DNA from: Billgrantia azerbaijanica
GTDB lineage: Bacteria; Pseudomonadota; Gammaproteobacteria; Pseudomonadales; Halomonadaceae
Reading direction: 5' to 3'
NCBI GenBank assembly: GCA_004551485.1
Contig: SBLD01000005.1
Location: forward strand, 124,001-188,000
Length of the DNA stretch: 64,000 nt
Position numbers and translations under genes: made by a program. A model generated the notes under the pieces. The model was not told the DNA's origin. It was given only the letters and a program-made list of their open reading frames with translations, and searched no databases. Positions 40,915 through 52,210 of the stretch are shown piece after piece (positions within the stretch are counted from its first letter, which is position 1; each line of letters opens with the position of its first letter).

Positions 40915-41759
40915 CCGAGTTTTCCCCTGCCTTCGTTCCCGCCACCGTGGACGACCACGAGCTGCGCTTCGGCGGCATCCGCCGCCTCTACGGCCAGCGC
41001 GCCGCCGAGCGCTTCCGCAGTGCCCACGTGGTGGTCGTCGGCGTCGGCGGCGTGGGCAGCTGGACCGTGGAGGCGCTGGCGCGCTCCGGCATCGGCCGGC
41101 TGACGCTGATCGACCTCGACGACGTCTGCGTCTCCAACGTCAACCGCCAGCTCCACGCCCTCGACGGCACCATCGGCCGCCCCAAGGTCGCGGTGCTCGC
41201 CGAGCGCTGCCGAGCCATCCAGCCCGGCATCGAGGTGGTGGCCGACACCGCCTTCGTCACCCCCACCAACCTGGCCAGGCGACTGCCCCTGGACGCCGAC
41301 CACGTGGTGGACGCCATCGACAGCGTGGCGGCCAAGGCGGCGCTGATCGCCTGGTGCCGCCGCCACAAGCTGCCGATCACCGTGACCGGCGCCGCCGGTG
41401 GCCAGACCGACCCTACCCGCATCCGCGTCGCCGACCTCACGCGCACCGAGCACGACCCGCTGCTCGCCAAGGTGCGCGCCCGGCTGCGTCGTGACTACGG
41501 CTTCTCGCGCAATCCCAAGCGGCGCTTCGCCGTGGAATGCGTCTACTCTGACGAACAGCTGGTCTATCCCGCCGCCGACGGCGAGGTGTGCGCCACCAAG
41601 CCCGGCCAGGGTGAGACAACACGCCTCGACTGTGCCTCGGGCTTCGGCGCCGCCACCTTCGTCACCGGCAGCTTCGGCTTCGTGGCCGCCTCGCGGGTGC
41701 TGGCGCGGCTGGCCAAGCAGGCCGCCGCGGCGGCCAAGACCAACGACACCCCCCCCTGA
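40911..41759 (+). CDS. tcdA: tRNA threonylcarbamoyladenosine dehydratase TcdA
   Basis: A 282-residue E1-like (ThiF/MoeB) enzyme that dehydrates t6A37 of tRNA to the cyclic form using ATP. The nucleotide motif VVVGVGGVGSWTVEALARSG, SNVNRQLHAL and DAIDSV match TcdA. No rhodanese or MoeB cysteine cluster is present. It partners functionally with tsaC at 18.5 kb. The start overlaps the truC stop (ATGA). Confidence 0.93.
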   Translation: MTEFSPAFVPATVDDHELRFGGIRRLYGQRAAERFRSAHVVVVGVGGVGSWTVEALARSGIGRLTLIDLDDVCVSNVNRQLHALDGTIGRPKVAVLAERCRAIQPGIEVVADTAFVTPTNLARRLPLDADHVVDAIDSVAAKAALIAWCRRHKLPITVTGAAGGQTDPTRIRVADLTRTEHDPLLAKVRARLRRDYGFSRNPKRRFAVECVYSDEQLVYPAADGEVCATKPGQGETTRLDCASGFGAATFVTGSFGFVAASRVLARLAKQAAAAAKTNDTPP

Positions 41760-41779
41760 CCCTCAGCCTGGAGCTCGAG

Positions 41780-42007
41780 ATGTCACACCCTACCCCCGTC
41801 CCCGGCATCTACTGCCACTACAAGGGCAACCGCTACGAGGTGTTCGGCCTGGCGCACCACAGCGAGACCGAGGAGGCGCTCGTCGTCTACCGCGCCCTGT
41901 ACGGCGACTACGGCCTCTGGGTGCGACCGCTGGACAACTTCACCGAGACCGTCGAGGTGCAGGGCGAGCCGGTGCCGCGCTTCGAGCTGGAGAAGGCATT
42001 CGTCTGA
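41780..42007 (+). CDS. DUF1653 domain protein
   Basis: A 75-residue protein of the DUF1653 family (PGIYCHYKGNRYEVFGLAHHSETEE, WVRPLDNFTETVE). The fold is SH3-like in family models and the function is unknown. It follows tcdA by 20 bases and probably shares its transcript. Confidence 0.85.
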   Translation: MSHPTPVPGIYCHYKGNRYEVFGLAHHSETEEALVVYRALYGDYGLWVRPLDNFTETVEVQGEPVPRFELEKAFV

Positions 42008-42071
42008 GCCCGGCGTGCGGCACGCGCGGAAGCGACGACACCGGCACGCCACGGCCGGCGCCGCAACGAAG

Positions 42072-42102
42072 GCGCCCGCATCGGTGAAGCCGATACGGGC
42101 GC
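42072..42102. terminator. Bidirectional terminator between DUF1653 gene and bfr
   Basis: GCGCCCG-C-ATCGG (42072-42084) pairs with CCGAT-A-CGGGCGC (42090-42102) with one C-A mismatch and a TGAAG loop. It sits between convergent genes. On the bfr side it is followed by CTTCGTTG. Confidence 0.65.
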
Positions 42103-42125
42103 GAGCGTGTCGGGGACGAGAGGCG

Positions 42126-42608
42126 TTACTCGTCGCCGGCTTCCTGCATCTGCTTCTGCAGGTAGTTCTCGATGCCGACCGTGTCGATCAGGCCGAGCTC
42201 GGTCTCGAGATGGTCGATGTGCCCCTCCTCCTCGGCGAGGATGTCGCGCAGCAGGTCACGGGTCACGTAGTCCTGCACCGATTCACAGTAGGCGATCGCC
42301 TCGATGTAGCCCTTGCGGCCCTCGTGTTCGAGCTTGAGGTCGCACTCGAGCATTTCGCGGGTGTTCTCGCCGATGTTCAGCTTGCCGAGGTCCTGCAGGT
42401 TGGGCACGCCCTCGAGGAAGAGGATGCGCTCGATCAGCTTGTCGGCGTGGTTCATCTCGTCGATGGACTCGTCGAACTCCCACTTGGCCAGCTTCTTCAG
42501 CCCCCAGTCCTTGTACATCTTGGCGTGCAGGAAGTACTGGTTGATGGCCACCAGTTCGGCGCCTAGAGCCTTGTTGAGATGCTCGATGACCTTGGCATCG
42601 CCTTTCAT
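42126..42608 (-). CDS. bfr: Bacterioferritin
   Basis: A 160-residue heme-binding ferritin that oxidises and stores iron in a 24-mer. The ferroxidase ligands are recognisable in [15 protein letters not shown] (Glu18), [13 protein letters not shown] (Glu51, His54) and [12 protein letters not shown] (Glu127, His130). Met52 in DEMNH is the heme axial ligand, so this is a heme-binding type. GGGAG precedes the ATG. The partner ferredoxin gene bfd lies 224 bases upstream on the same strand. Confidence 0.95.
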   Translation of the reverse strand: MKGDAKVIEHLNKALGAELVAINQYFLHAKMYKDWGLKKLAKWEFDESIDEMNHADKLIERILFLEGVPNLQDLGKLNIGENTREMLECDLKLEHEGRKGYIEAIAYCESVQDYVTRDLLRDILAEEEGHIDHLETELGLIDTVGIENYLQKQMQEAGDE

Positions 42609-42832
42609 AGCGTTTCTCCCTCTTCATCGCGGTTGGGGCGGACATGGCTTGTTGTCAGGGTAGTGCCGGCCATACGCCACAGGCGCGGCCCTCTGCCGCA
42701 CGGCAGATACCCCCAGTATTGCCCAGTCACCGGGAAAAGTCCAAATACGACAACGAGTTGGGAGAAAACCAACCAGAATGAGAAGGATTGGCTATTGCCT
42801 CCGCGACCGAAGCGCAGAGGCGGTAGGAAACG
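42609..42832. other. bfr upstream region
   Basis: A 224-base gap between bfd and bfr. It probably carries the bfr promoter. AATGAGAAGGATTGGCTATTG near 42775-42797 weakly resembles a Fur site, but I do not regard it as established. No RNA gene or small frame is convincing. Confidence 0.4.
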
Positions 42833-43039
42833 TCACACGGCGTAGGCCAGGTCGTCGACGGCGGCGGCCATCTGCCCCACGATCGCCTCACGGGTGATCT
42901 GCTTGGCCACGCAGGCACACTTGCCGCACTGGGTGCTGCAACCGGTCTCGCGCTGGACCTCGCGGAAGCTGCGCGCGCCCTCCTCGACGGCATCGCGGAT
43001 TTGGTGGTCGGTCACGCCCTTGCAGATACACACGTACAT
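42833..43039 (-). CDS. bfd: Bacterioferritin-associated ferredoxin Bfd
   Basis: A 68-residue [2Fe-2S] protein of the BFD family. The cluster cysteines C4, C6, C38 and C41 (MYVCIC... STQCGKC) match the Pseudomonas protein in position. Bfd reduces bacterioferritin to release stored iron when iron is scarce. ATG 43039 follows from homology. A Fur-like site lies 30-45 bases upstream. Confidence 0.93.
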   Translation of the reverse strand: MYVCICKGVTDHQIRDAVEEGARSFREVQRETGCSTQCGKCACVAKQITREAIVGQMAAAVDDLAYAV

Positions 43040-43069
43040 TGCAGCACCTCGCCGTTCGTTGCGATATCG

Positions 43070-43085
43070 AATGTAAATGATTCGC
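43070..43085 (-). promoter_or_regulatory. Fur-like site upstream of bfd
   Basis: On the minus strand the site reads GCGAATCATTTACATT, close to the GAGAATCATTTGCATT form of Fur sites. It lies 31 bases before the bfd ATG. Known bfd genes are induced by iron limitation through Fur. Confidence 0.6.
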
Positions 43086-43108
43086 ATGGCGTGCCGCAAC
43101 CCCAAATC

Positions 43109-43130
43109 AAAAAAATTCTGACCAAGGTCA
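43109..43130 (-). terminator. Possible terminator after lptF-lptG-RDD
   Basis: On the minus strand TGACC-TT-GGTCA (43130 to 43119) is followed by GAATTTTTTT. The stem is short but the U-run is clear. It lies 11 bases after the RDD gene and upstream of bfd. Confidence 0.45.
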
Positions 43131-43140
43131 TGGCGTGAGA

Positions 43141-43623
43141 CTATCGCCGCCGAGGGGACTTGGGCAGTACCACGACACGCGTGCCCGAGGCGAGATCCGG
43201 CCAGCTGCGCCGCTCGGCGTCGATCAGCACCCACAGGTAGCCGAGCCCGAAGGCGGCCAACGACAGCCAGGCCACCGCATAGCGGATCAGGCTCTGGACG
43301 AGCGAGATGGGGCGGCCGTCGGGGGTCTGGACGCGCAGCCGCCACGCCTGCATGCCGAGCGTCATGCCACCGCGCCCCCAGCAGAAGGCGAAGAAGGCGA
43401 AGGCGCTGGCCACGAGCAGGAGCTGCAGGGTGAGACGCTGGGCCAGGCCGCTCCCCACGGCCTCGGCGCTGCCGCCGAAGCCGAAGCGAAACACCAGCAG
43501 GTGGAGCACGGTCACCAGCAGCCAGATCGCCGCCACCAGGAAGGCGTCGTAGAGCATGCCCCCCAGGCGCCGTCCCAGGCCCGCGGGCCAGACATCGTCG
43601 AGTTGGTCGAAGCGTCGTTGCAC
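43141..43623 (-). CDS. RDD family membrane protein
   Basis: A 160-residue protein with three hydrophobic segments and the RDD pattern (GLGRRLGGMLYDAFLVAA, GMTLGMQAWRLRVQTPDG). RDD proteins have been linked to ion transport in some halophiles but are mostly uncharacterised. The start at GTG 43623 has GGGAG six bases upstream. A GTG at 43659 would overlap the lptG end but lacks a ribosome-binding site. It is the last gene of the lptF-lptG group. Confidence 0.8.
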   Translation of the reverse strand: MQRRFDQLDDVWPAGLGRRLGGMLYDAFLVAAIWLLVTVLHLLVFRFGFGGSAEAVGSGLAQRLTLQLLLVASAFAFFAFCWGRGGMTLGMQAWRLRVQTPDGRPISLVQSLIRYAVAWLSLAAFGLGYLWVLIDAERRSWPDLASGTRVVVLPKSPRRR

Positions 43624-43651
43624 TCGTCTCTCCCGTATCAGAGGTACCTTC

Positions 43652-44716
43652 TCAGCCACTGCGCCGCAGCAAGTAGAGCCCCAGGCCGACGCACAGCAGG
43701 GTCGGGGTGAGCACCGCCCAGGCCGGCGAGAAGCCGAACAGCGTGGAGGCCGGGGCCAGCAGGTCCTGCAGGTACTTGAAGGCGAGCCCGGTGATCACGC
43801 CATAGAATACCCGCGTGCCGGCCGCCACGCTGCGCAGCGGACCGAACACGAAGGACGCAGCGACCAGCACCAGCGAGGCCATGGTGAGCGGCATCAGCAC
43901 CTTCTGCCAGAAGTAGAGCAGCGGCTGGGTCGCCTGCAGCCCCTGGTCGTGCAGGTAGCGCGCATAGGCCCACAGCTCGCTGGGCGCCTGGCTGTCGACG
44001 TCGCGCAGCAAGCGGTCGAGCTGGTCGGGGGTCAGGCGTGTCTCCCAGGGCTGGGCAGCATGCTGCTCGACTACGGTGCGGCCGTCCATGAAGCGGGTCG
44101 TGGCCACGTCCTCCAGCCGCCAGGCGCCGTCGTGCCACACCGCGCGCTCGGCCACCGTGGCCTCGCGCAGCGTCCGGCCCTCGAAGCGGTAGCGGGTCAC
44201 GTCGAGCACGGTGTCGTCGGCGCGGATGGCGCCAAAGCGGTAGACGCTGTCGCCCTCGCGCTGCCAGCCGCCGCGCTGAGTGAGCACGGCCCCCTCGCCC
44301 TGCAGCTTGATGAGGCGCCAGGCGCTGGCGAACTGCTCGGTGCGCGGGCTGACGTACTCCGCCGTGAGCAGCACCACCACGACCACCACCAGGACCGGCT
44401 TCATGACGCCCCACAGGATGCGCGTCAGCGAGCGGCCGGCGGCGCGCATCACGGTGAGCTCGTTGCTCGACGCCATACCGCCCAGGCCGATCAGTGCGCC
44501 GATCAGCACCGCCACCGGCGCGTACTGGTAGAAGCGCCACGGCAGGCGCATCAGCAGGTAGAGCAGCACCTCGAAGGCGCCGTAGTCGCCGGTCACGTCC
44601 TCGAGGTCGTTGATGTAGGTGATCACCAGGTCGAGGCCCAGCAGCACGACCTGGACGACGAGGATCGCCCCCAGCACGTTGCGCGCGATGTAGCGGTCGA
44701 GACGGTCGGCGATCAT
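43652..44716 (-). CDS. lptG: LPS export ABC transporter permease LptG
   Basis: A 354-residue inner-membrane permease of the LptB2FG complex, which extracts lipopolysaccharide from the inner membrane. It has three membrane helices at each end and a periplasmic beta-jellyroll domain between. DRYIARNVLGAILVVQ, ASSNELTVMRAAGRS and WQKVLMPLTMASLVLVAASFVFGP are characteristic. The ATG overlaps the lptF stop by four bases. Confidence 0.94.
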   Translation of the reverse strand: MIADRLDRYIARNVLGAILVVQVVLLGLDLVITYINDLEDVTGDYGAFEVLLYLLMRLPWRFYQYAPVAVLIGALIGLGGMASSNELTVMRAAGRSLTRILWGVMKPVLVVVVVVLLTAEYVSPRTEQFASAWRLIKLQGEGAVLTQRGGWQREGDSVYRFGAIRADDTVLDVTRYRFEGRTLREATVAERAVWHDGAWRLEDVATTRFMDGRTVVEQHAAQPWETRLTPDQLDRLLRDVDSQAPSELWAYARYLHDQGLQATQPLLYFWQKVLMPLTMASLVLVAASFVFGPLRSVAAGTRVFYGVITGLAFKYLQDLLAPASTLFGFSPAWAVLTPTLLCVGLGLYLLRRSG

Positions 44717-45795
44717 CCGACCATCCCCTGGCGCTGGGCGCGCACCATCAGGCCGAGGCCGAGGGCCAGGAAAGCGGCATGCAGGGGCCACATGCCCACC
44801 GCCGCCGGCAACGCGCCGCGACCCATGGCATCCTGCGCCGCGAGCAGCAGGCTCAGGTAGCAGACGTGCAGGAACACCGCCGGCAGCAGCTTGGCGAAGC
44901 GCCCCTGGCGCGGGTTGACGCGGGAGAGCGGCATGGCCAGCAGAGTCAGCACGAACACCATTACCGGCAGCGACAGCCGCCACTGCAGCTGCGCCTGGGC
45001 ACGCGGATCCTCGCTTGCCAGCAGCGCCGCGGTGGTGGCGTACTCCGGCGACTCCAGGTCGGAGTCCTCGGCGGTGCGCGACAGGCGTACGGCATAGGTC
45101 GCGAACTCCAGTCGCTCGGCCTCGTGGCGCCCCGGTGCGACGCTGTAGCGCTCGCCGTCGGCGAGCACCAGGAAGCGGCTGCCGGTCGTCTCGTCCACCG
45201 CCTGGTAGCCGCTCGCTGCCCGGGTCACGGCGCTCTCCGGCGTGCCGTCGCCGCGCCGCTGCCGCTCGCTGATGAACACCTCCTGCATCCGCGTACGATC
45301 GTCGTTGTAGGTCTCGGTATAGGCGGTGCGCCCACCGCCGAAGTCCTGGAAACGCCCCGGGGCGAGCGCCGTGAAATCGAGGCGGCTGCGCTGCTCCTCG
45401 AGCAGTTGCTCGGTGTGGAGCGCCCCGGCCGGCGTCAGCCACAGGCTGCACAACCCCACCAGCAGCGCCACCAGGGTGGCCGGTACCAGGCTCACCTCCA
45501 GCAGCCGCACGGGACTGGTGCCGCAGGCCACCATCACCGTGATCTCGCTGTTGAGGTAGAGCTGCCCGTAGGCGAGCAGGATACCGAGGAAGAAGGCCAG
45601 TGGCAGGATCAGCTCGAGAAAGCCCGGCAGGTGGAAGAGCATCAGGGTGCCGAGGATGCTGGCGGGGATGTCGCCCTCGGCGGCATCGGAGAAGTAGCGG
45701 ATGAAGCGGCTGCCCATGATCACCAGCAGCAACACGCCGGCCACCGCCGCCATGGTCAGCAGGATCTCGCGGGTCAGGTAACGGAAGATGATCAT
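44713..45795 (-). CDS. lptF: LPS export ABC transporter permease LptF
   Basis: A 360-residue permease paired with LptG. It starts MIIFRYLTREILLTMAAV like E. coli LptF. The coupling-helix region LNSEITVMVACGTSPVRLL and the carboxyl RVNPRQGRFAKLLPAV are present. An ATG nine bases earlier (45804) would add MSC. It diverges from pepA, the conserved gammaproteobacterial arrangement. Confidence 0.94.
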   Translation of the reverse strand: MIIFRYLTREILLTMAAVAGVLLLVIMGSRFIRYFSDAAEGDIPASILGTLMLFHLPGFLELILPLAFFLGILLAYGQLYLNSEITVMVACGTSPVRLLEVSLVPATLVALLVGLCSLWLTPAGALHTEQLLEEQRSRLDFTALAPGRFQDFGGGRTAYTETYNDDRTRMQEVFISERQRRGDGTPESAVTRAASGYQAVDETTGSRFLVLADGERYSVAPGRHEAERLEFATYAVRLSRTAEDSDLESPEYATTAALLASEDPRAQAQLQWRLSLPVMVFVLTLLAMPLSRVNPRQGRFAKLLPAVFLHVCYLSLLLAAQDAMGRGALPAAVGMWPLHAAFLALGLGLMVRAQRQGMVG

Positions 45796-45844
45796 GCAGC
45801 TCATTTATGCATTGGGGCCATGCCTTGGGTACACTGGGGAGACT

Positions 45845-45867
45845 CGGCACGGCCTCGGGTCGTGCCG
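45845..45867 (+). repeat. Hairpin in the pepA leader
   Basis: CGGCACG (45845-45851) and CGTGCCG (45861-45867) form a 7-base stem with a nine-base loop, 43 bases before the pepA ATG and just after a TACACT -10-like hexamer (45830-45835). Its role is unknown. Confidence 0.45.
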
Positions 45868-45909
45868 GCATTATCCAGAATCCCCCTTCGCTTGTCTTGT
45901 GGAGTCGCC

Positions 45910-47436
45910 ATGGAATTCCCCGTTCAGACGGCTAACCCCGCCAAGGTCGAGACGGCCTGTCTCGTGTTACCGGTGTTCACGGACGGCGAACTGCTGCCCG
46001 CCGCCGCCAAGCTCGATGACGCCAGCGAGCGCCTCATCGGCCAGCTGATCGAGCGCGGCGATTTCGAAGCCAAGCTCGGCAAGGTGCAGCTGATTCCCTT
46101 CGCCCCGGGCCTCTCCGCCGACCGCCTGATGCTGGTGGGCCTGGGCAGCCGCGACAAGTTCCAGGAAGGCGCCTTTCGCAAGGCGCTCGATGCCGCCTTC
46201 TCGGCCCTGGCGGAGCTCGCCGTGGACGAGACCGCCGTCGCCTTCACCGACGTGCCCCTCAACGATCGCGCCTGCGACTGGAAGGCGCGCATGGTCGCCG
46301 AGGCGGCCCATCGCGCCGTCTACCGCTTCACCGAGTTCAAGTCCGAGCCGGGCACGCCGCCGCGGCTCGCCGGCGTGACCCTGCTGGTCAGCGAGGGCGG
46401 CGACCGCCAGGCGGCCCAGGCCGGCGCCCGCGTGGGCGACGCCATCGGCCAGGGGGTCAACCTGACCCGCACCCTGGGCAACCTGCCCGGCAACGTCTGC
46501 ACGCCGCGCTACCTGGCCGAACGCGCCGAGCAACTGGGCCAGGCCTCGGACGGGGCGCTCTCCGTGGAGGTGCTCGACGAGGAGGCGCTGGAGCGCCTGG
46601 GCGCCCACAGCCTGCTCGCCGTGGGGCGCGGCAGCGCCGAGCCGTCACGGCTGATCGTGATGCGCTACCAGGGCGCCGAGAGCGCCGACGAGGCCCCGCA
46701 CGTGCTGGTCGGCAAGGGCATCACCTTCGACTCCGGCGGCATCTCGCTCAAGCCCGGCGAGGCCATGGACGAGATGAAATTCGACATGTGCGGCGCCGCC
46801 AGCGTGTTCGGCACCGCCCAGGCGGTGCTGACCCTCAAGCCCAAGCTCAACCTGGTATTCATCGTCGCCGCGGCCGAGAACATGCCCGACGGCCGCGCCA
46901 CCAAGCCGGGCGACATCATCAAGACGCTCAAGGGGCTCTCCGTGGAGGTGCTCAACACCGATGCCGAGGGTCGCCTGGTGCTGTGCGACGCCCTCGCCTA
47001 TGCGGAGCGCTTCCAGCCCGCCAGCGTGGTGGACATCGCCACCCTCACCGGGGCGGCGATCATCGCCCTCGGTCACCACGCCACGGGGCTGCTCTCCAAC
47101 GACGACGACCTGGCACTCGACCTGCTCGACGCCGGCGAGACTGCCTGGGACCGCGCCTGGCACCTGCCGCTGTGGGACGAGTACCAGGAACAGCTCGACT
47201 CCAACTTCGCCGACCTGGCCAACATCGGCGGCCGCCCGGCGGGTACCATCACCGCCGCTTGCTTCCTGTCGCGCTTCACCGAGGCGTTCCCCTGGGCGCA
47301 CCTCGACATCGCCGGCACCGCCTGGCAGACCGGCAAGCAGAAGGGCGCCACCGGCCGCCCGGTGGGGCTGCTCACCCAGTACCTGCTGGACCGCGAGGAG
47401 GAGACGAAGAGCGTGGAGAACGGCCGCGAGCTGTAA
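45910..47436 (+). CDS. pepA: Leucyl aminopeptidase PepA
   Basis: A 508-residue M17 aminopeptidase. The two-metal catalytic core has VGKGITFDSGGISLKP, the signature NTDAEGRLVL and the IATLTGAAIIALG region. E. coli PepA also binds DNA in Xer recombination and carAB control. The ATG at 45910 gives the standard length. The stop is directly followed by the holC ATG with no gap. Confidence 0.96.
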   Translation: MEFPVQTANPAKVETACLVLPVFTDGELLPAAAKLDDASERLIGQLIERGDFEAKLGKVQLIPFAPGLSADRLMLVGLGSRDKFQEGAFRKALDAAFSALAELAVDETAVAFTDVPLNDRACDWKARMVAEAAHRAVYRFTEFKSEPGTPPRLAGVTLLVSEGGDRQAAQAGARVGDAIGQGVNLTRTLGNLPGNVCTPRYLAERAEQLGQASDGALSVEVLDEEALERLGAHSLLAVGRGSAEPSRLIVMRYQGAESADEAPHVLVGKGITFDSGGISLKPGEAMDEMKFDMCGAASVFGTAQAVLTLKPKLNLVFIVAAAENMPDGRATKPGDIIKTLKGLSVEVLNTDAEGRLVLCDALAYAERFQPASVVDIATLTGAAIIALGHHATGLLSNDDDLALDLLDAGETAWDRAWHLPLWDEYQEQLDSNFADLANIGGRPAGTITAACFLSRFTEAFPWAHLDIAGTAWQTGKQKGATGRPVGLLTQYLLDREEETKSVENGREL

Positions 47437-47883
47437 ATGACCCGCGTCGACTTCTACATCCTGCCCGACACCACCCTGGAGGCACGTCTCGGCTTCGCCT
47501 GCCGGCTGGCCGAGACCATCGCCGGCAAGGGCTACCGGCTGCACCTGCACGCCGAGGACGAGGCCATGGCCGTCGACCTCGACGAGCGGCTGTGGACCTT
47601 CCGCCCCGACGCCTACCTGCCCCACGCGCTGCTCGGCAGCGACCTGGCCGACAGCGTGACGGTGACCCTCGGCTGGGAAGGCCCGCCCGAACCGCGCCCC
47701 GACACCCGCACGGCCATGCTCAACCTGGCCCCGGACATCCCGGAGTGGTTCTCGCGCTTCGAGCGGGTCGCCGAGATCATCAACCAGCACCAGCAGGTGC
47801 TCACCGCCAAGCGCGCCTGCTGGCAGACCTATCGCCAGCGCGGCTACCCGGTCAAGGCGCATCAGCTGCGCGGGCAGGGATAA
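47437..47883 (+). CDS. holC: DNA polymerase III subunit chi
   Basis: A 148-residue HolC, the clamp-loader subunit that contacts single-strand binding protein. It starts MTRVDFYILPDTTLEARLGFACRL. FRPDAYLPHALLGSDLADSVTV and the carboxyl AKRACWQTYRQRGYPVKAHQLR are family features. It lies in the conserved pepA-holC-valS order. Confidence 0.93.
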   Translation: MTRVDFYILPDTTLEARLGFACRLAETIAGKGYRLHLHAEDEAMAVDLDERLWTFRPDAYLPHALLGSDLADSVTVTLGWEGPPEPRPDTRTAMLNLAPDIPEWFSRFERVAEIINQHQQVLTAKRACWQTYRQRGYPVKAHQLRGQG

Positions 47884-47917
47884 CCGCGACAGCCTTGGTA
47901 TCGACATTCCACGCCCA

Positions 47918-47946
47918 TGACGCCGACCGTCGCAACGGGCTATAAT
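47918..47946 (+). promoter_or_regulatory. Candidate promoter for valS
   Basis: A perfect TATAAT (47941-47946) stands about 94 bases before valS. The hexamer 17 bases upstream is TGACGC (47918-47923), a poor -35. Confidence 0.5.
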
Positions 47947-47975
47947 CGAACCCATTTTTCGCACCCCGCACCGTG

Positions 47976-47995
47976 CCGCCGCCCATGGGCGGCGG
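47976..47995 (+). repeat. 20-bp perfect palindrome in the valS leader
   Basis: CCGCCGCCCATGGGCGGCGG (47976-47995) is fully self-complementary. In RNA it would form a very stable stem in the expected valS 5' leader, 44 bases before the ATG. No U-run follows, so it is not a simple terminator. Confidence 0.7.
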
Positions 47996-48039
47996 GCGCC
48001 GTGCCTCGTTGCCACCCTTTTCTTCGACCCGGAACGCCC

Positions 48040-51012
<2,973 letters not shown>

Positions 51013-51060
51013 GAAACACGGATTTGCTGCTGCGCTCGCGGCATCGATCAGTCCCTGTAA

Positions 51061-51092
51061 CGACAACGGCCCGCTCAGGCGGGCCGTTGTCG
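51061..51092. terminator. Strong hairpin terminator between valS and the META gene
   Basis: CGACAACGGCCCGC (51061-51074) pairs perfectly with GCGGGCCGTTGTCG (51079-51092) around TCAG. The 14-base stem lies 48 bases after valS and 19 bases from the convergent META gene, so it may serve both. No long U-run is present. Confidence 0.7.
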
Positions 51093-51111
51093 TATGGGCA
51101 GGAACGCACGG

Positions 51112-51555
51112 TCAATCCGCACGTCGCCAACCCCCCAGCACCCGCTGGTCGGGGCCGAAGAACACCAACCGGTCGTGGTCGATCAGGTAGCGATAGGCGT
51201 TCTCCAGCATATTGGTGACGCGCCGGGCGTCGTCGGCCTGCGGACAGGCGCGTCGGGTGGTGGCGAGCTCGGAAAACGCGATGCGCCCCTCGTCGCCCAG
51301 GCGCACCCGGCCGGTGAGCCGGTTGCAGCCGTCGCTGCCGCTCACCCTTCCGTCGCGCGCCACCGTGAAGTAGGGGGGTTCCGGCAGCGACAGCCGCTCG
51401 TCGGTACCCACCAGCAGCAGGTTCCAGCGCGGCCCCACCACCGGCCCCGACAGGCCGTCACCAGCGGGCGTCGCCGGAGCGGGGCCAGCGGCGCAGCCGG
51501 CCAGCAGCAGGACGAGCAGGGTCGACGAGAGCAGAAAGCGATACGACAGCGGCAT
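51112..51555 (-). CDS. META domain lipoprotein (HslJ-like)
   Basis: A 147-residue lipoprotein with the lipobox LLAGC at about residues 17-21. A META domain follows, with PPYFTVARDGRVSGSDGCNRLTGRVRL and ELATTRRACPQA. Members (HslJ and related) are found in heat or drug stress but lack a defined activity. GAGGA precedes ATG 51555. Confidence 0.85.
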   Translation of the reverse strand: MPLSYRFLLSSTLLVLLLAGCAAGPAPATPAGDGLSGPVVGPRWNLLLVGTDERLSLPEPPYFTVARDGRVSGSDGCNRLTGRVRLGDEGRIAFSELATTRRACPQADDARRVTNMLENAYRYLIDHDRLVFFGPDQRVLGGWRRAD

Positions 51556-51665
51556 GGGGGACTTCCTCGAGAGCTGGGTCAGAGAGGCATCGACGCGGCC
51601 CAAGCTTGCATCAACCCGGCCGGTTGGACAATGCTGAACTCCAGGCCCCCGACGAGGACACCCCC

Positions 51666-52070
51666 ATGCTCTCTGCCCTGCACAACGATGCCCTCGGCAA
51701 GCTGGTCGTACGCCTCGCCGTCGGCGGACTGATCCTGTTTCACGGCGTGGCCAAGCTGATCGACCCCGGGGCGATCGACTGGATCGGCGGCCTGATCGAG
51801 GGCTACGGGCTGCCCGCCTTCCTGGCCTACGGGGTGCTGATCGGCGAGGTCCTCGCCCCGGTGATGGCCATCGTCGGCTGGCAGACGCGCATCGCCGGCC
51901 TGCTGATGGCCGGCAACATGCTGGTGGCCTTCCTGCTGGTCCACACCGGCGAGGTGTTCCAGCTCACCGACAACGGCGGCTGGCAGCTGGAGCTGCAGGG
52001 CATGTACTTCCTCTCCGCCCTGGCGCTGGTGTTCCTCGGCAGCGGCCGGATGGCGGTCAAGCCGGACTGA
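51666..52070 (+). CDS. DoxX family membrane protein
   Basis: A 134-residue membrane protein with four predicted helices (VVRLAVGGLILFHGVAKLIDP, PAFLAYGVLIGEVLAPVMAIVGW, and two more). It fits the DoxX/YqjF family, which is often redox-linked but poorly defined. A frame continuing upstream to 51606 exists, but ATG 51666 is the natural start before the first helix. Confidence 0.85.
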   Translation: MLSALHNDALGKLVVRLAVGGLILFHGVAKLIDPGAIDWIGGLIEGYGLPAFLAYGVLIGEVLAPVMAIVGWQTRIAGLLMAGNMLVAFLLVHTGEVFQLTDNGGWQLELQGMYFLSALALVFLGSGRMAVKPD

Positions 52071-52087
52071 TCCCGCCCACACACGAT

Positions 52088-52120
52088 GACGCCGCCGGCG
52101 GGGAATCCGCCGGCGGCGTC
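52088..52120 (+). terminator. Strong hairpin after the DoxX gene
   Basis: GACGCCGCCGGCGG (52088-52101) pairs perfectly with CCGCCGGCGGCGTC (52107-52120) around GGAAT, 17 bases after the stop. Confidence 0.7.
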
Positions 52121-52158
52121 CGGATTAGCGAGCCTCCTCTCGACACGTCCGCGCCTGT

Positions 52159-52176
52159 GCTGCGTGACAACGCAGC
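52159..52176. terminator. Small hairpin between DoxX and gloA genes
   Basis: GCTGCGT-GACA-ACGCAGC is a perfect 7-base stem located 35 bases beyond the end of the leftward gloA gene. It could be the gloA terminator, but no U-run follows. Confidence 0.35.
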
Positions 52177-52210
52177 GAGCGGCAGCAAGACTCGGTACAA
52201 GCCGGCGACA

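Noticed and set aside
43624-43659. GTG at 43659 as the start of the RDD gene
   Set aside because: It lies inside the lptG end and has no Shine-Dalgarno. The GTG at 43623 has GGGAG at correct spacing and begins at the conserved family region.
44779-45909. A 377-codon upstream extension of pepA
   Set aside because: It lies antisense to lptF and upstream of the conserved PepA start. The extension has no family similarity.
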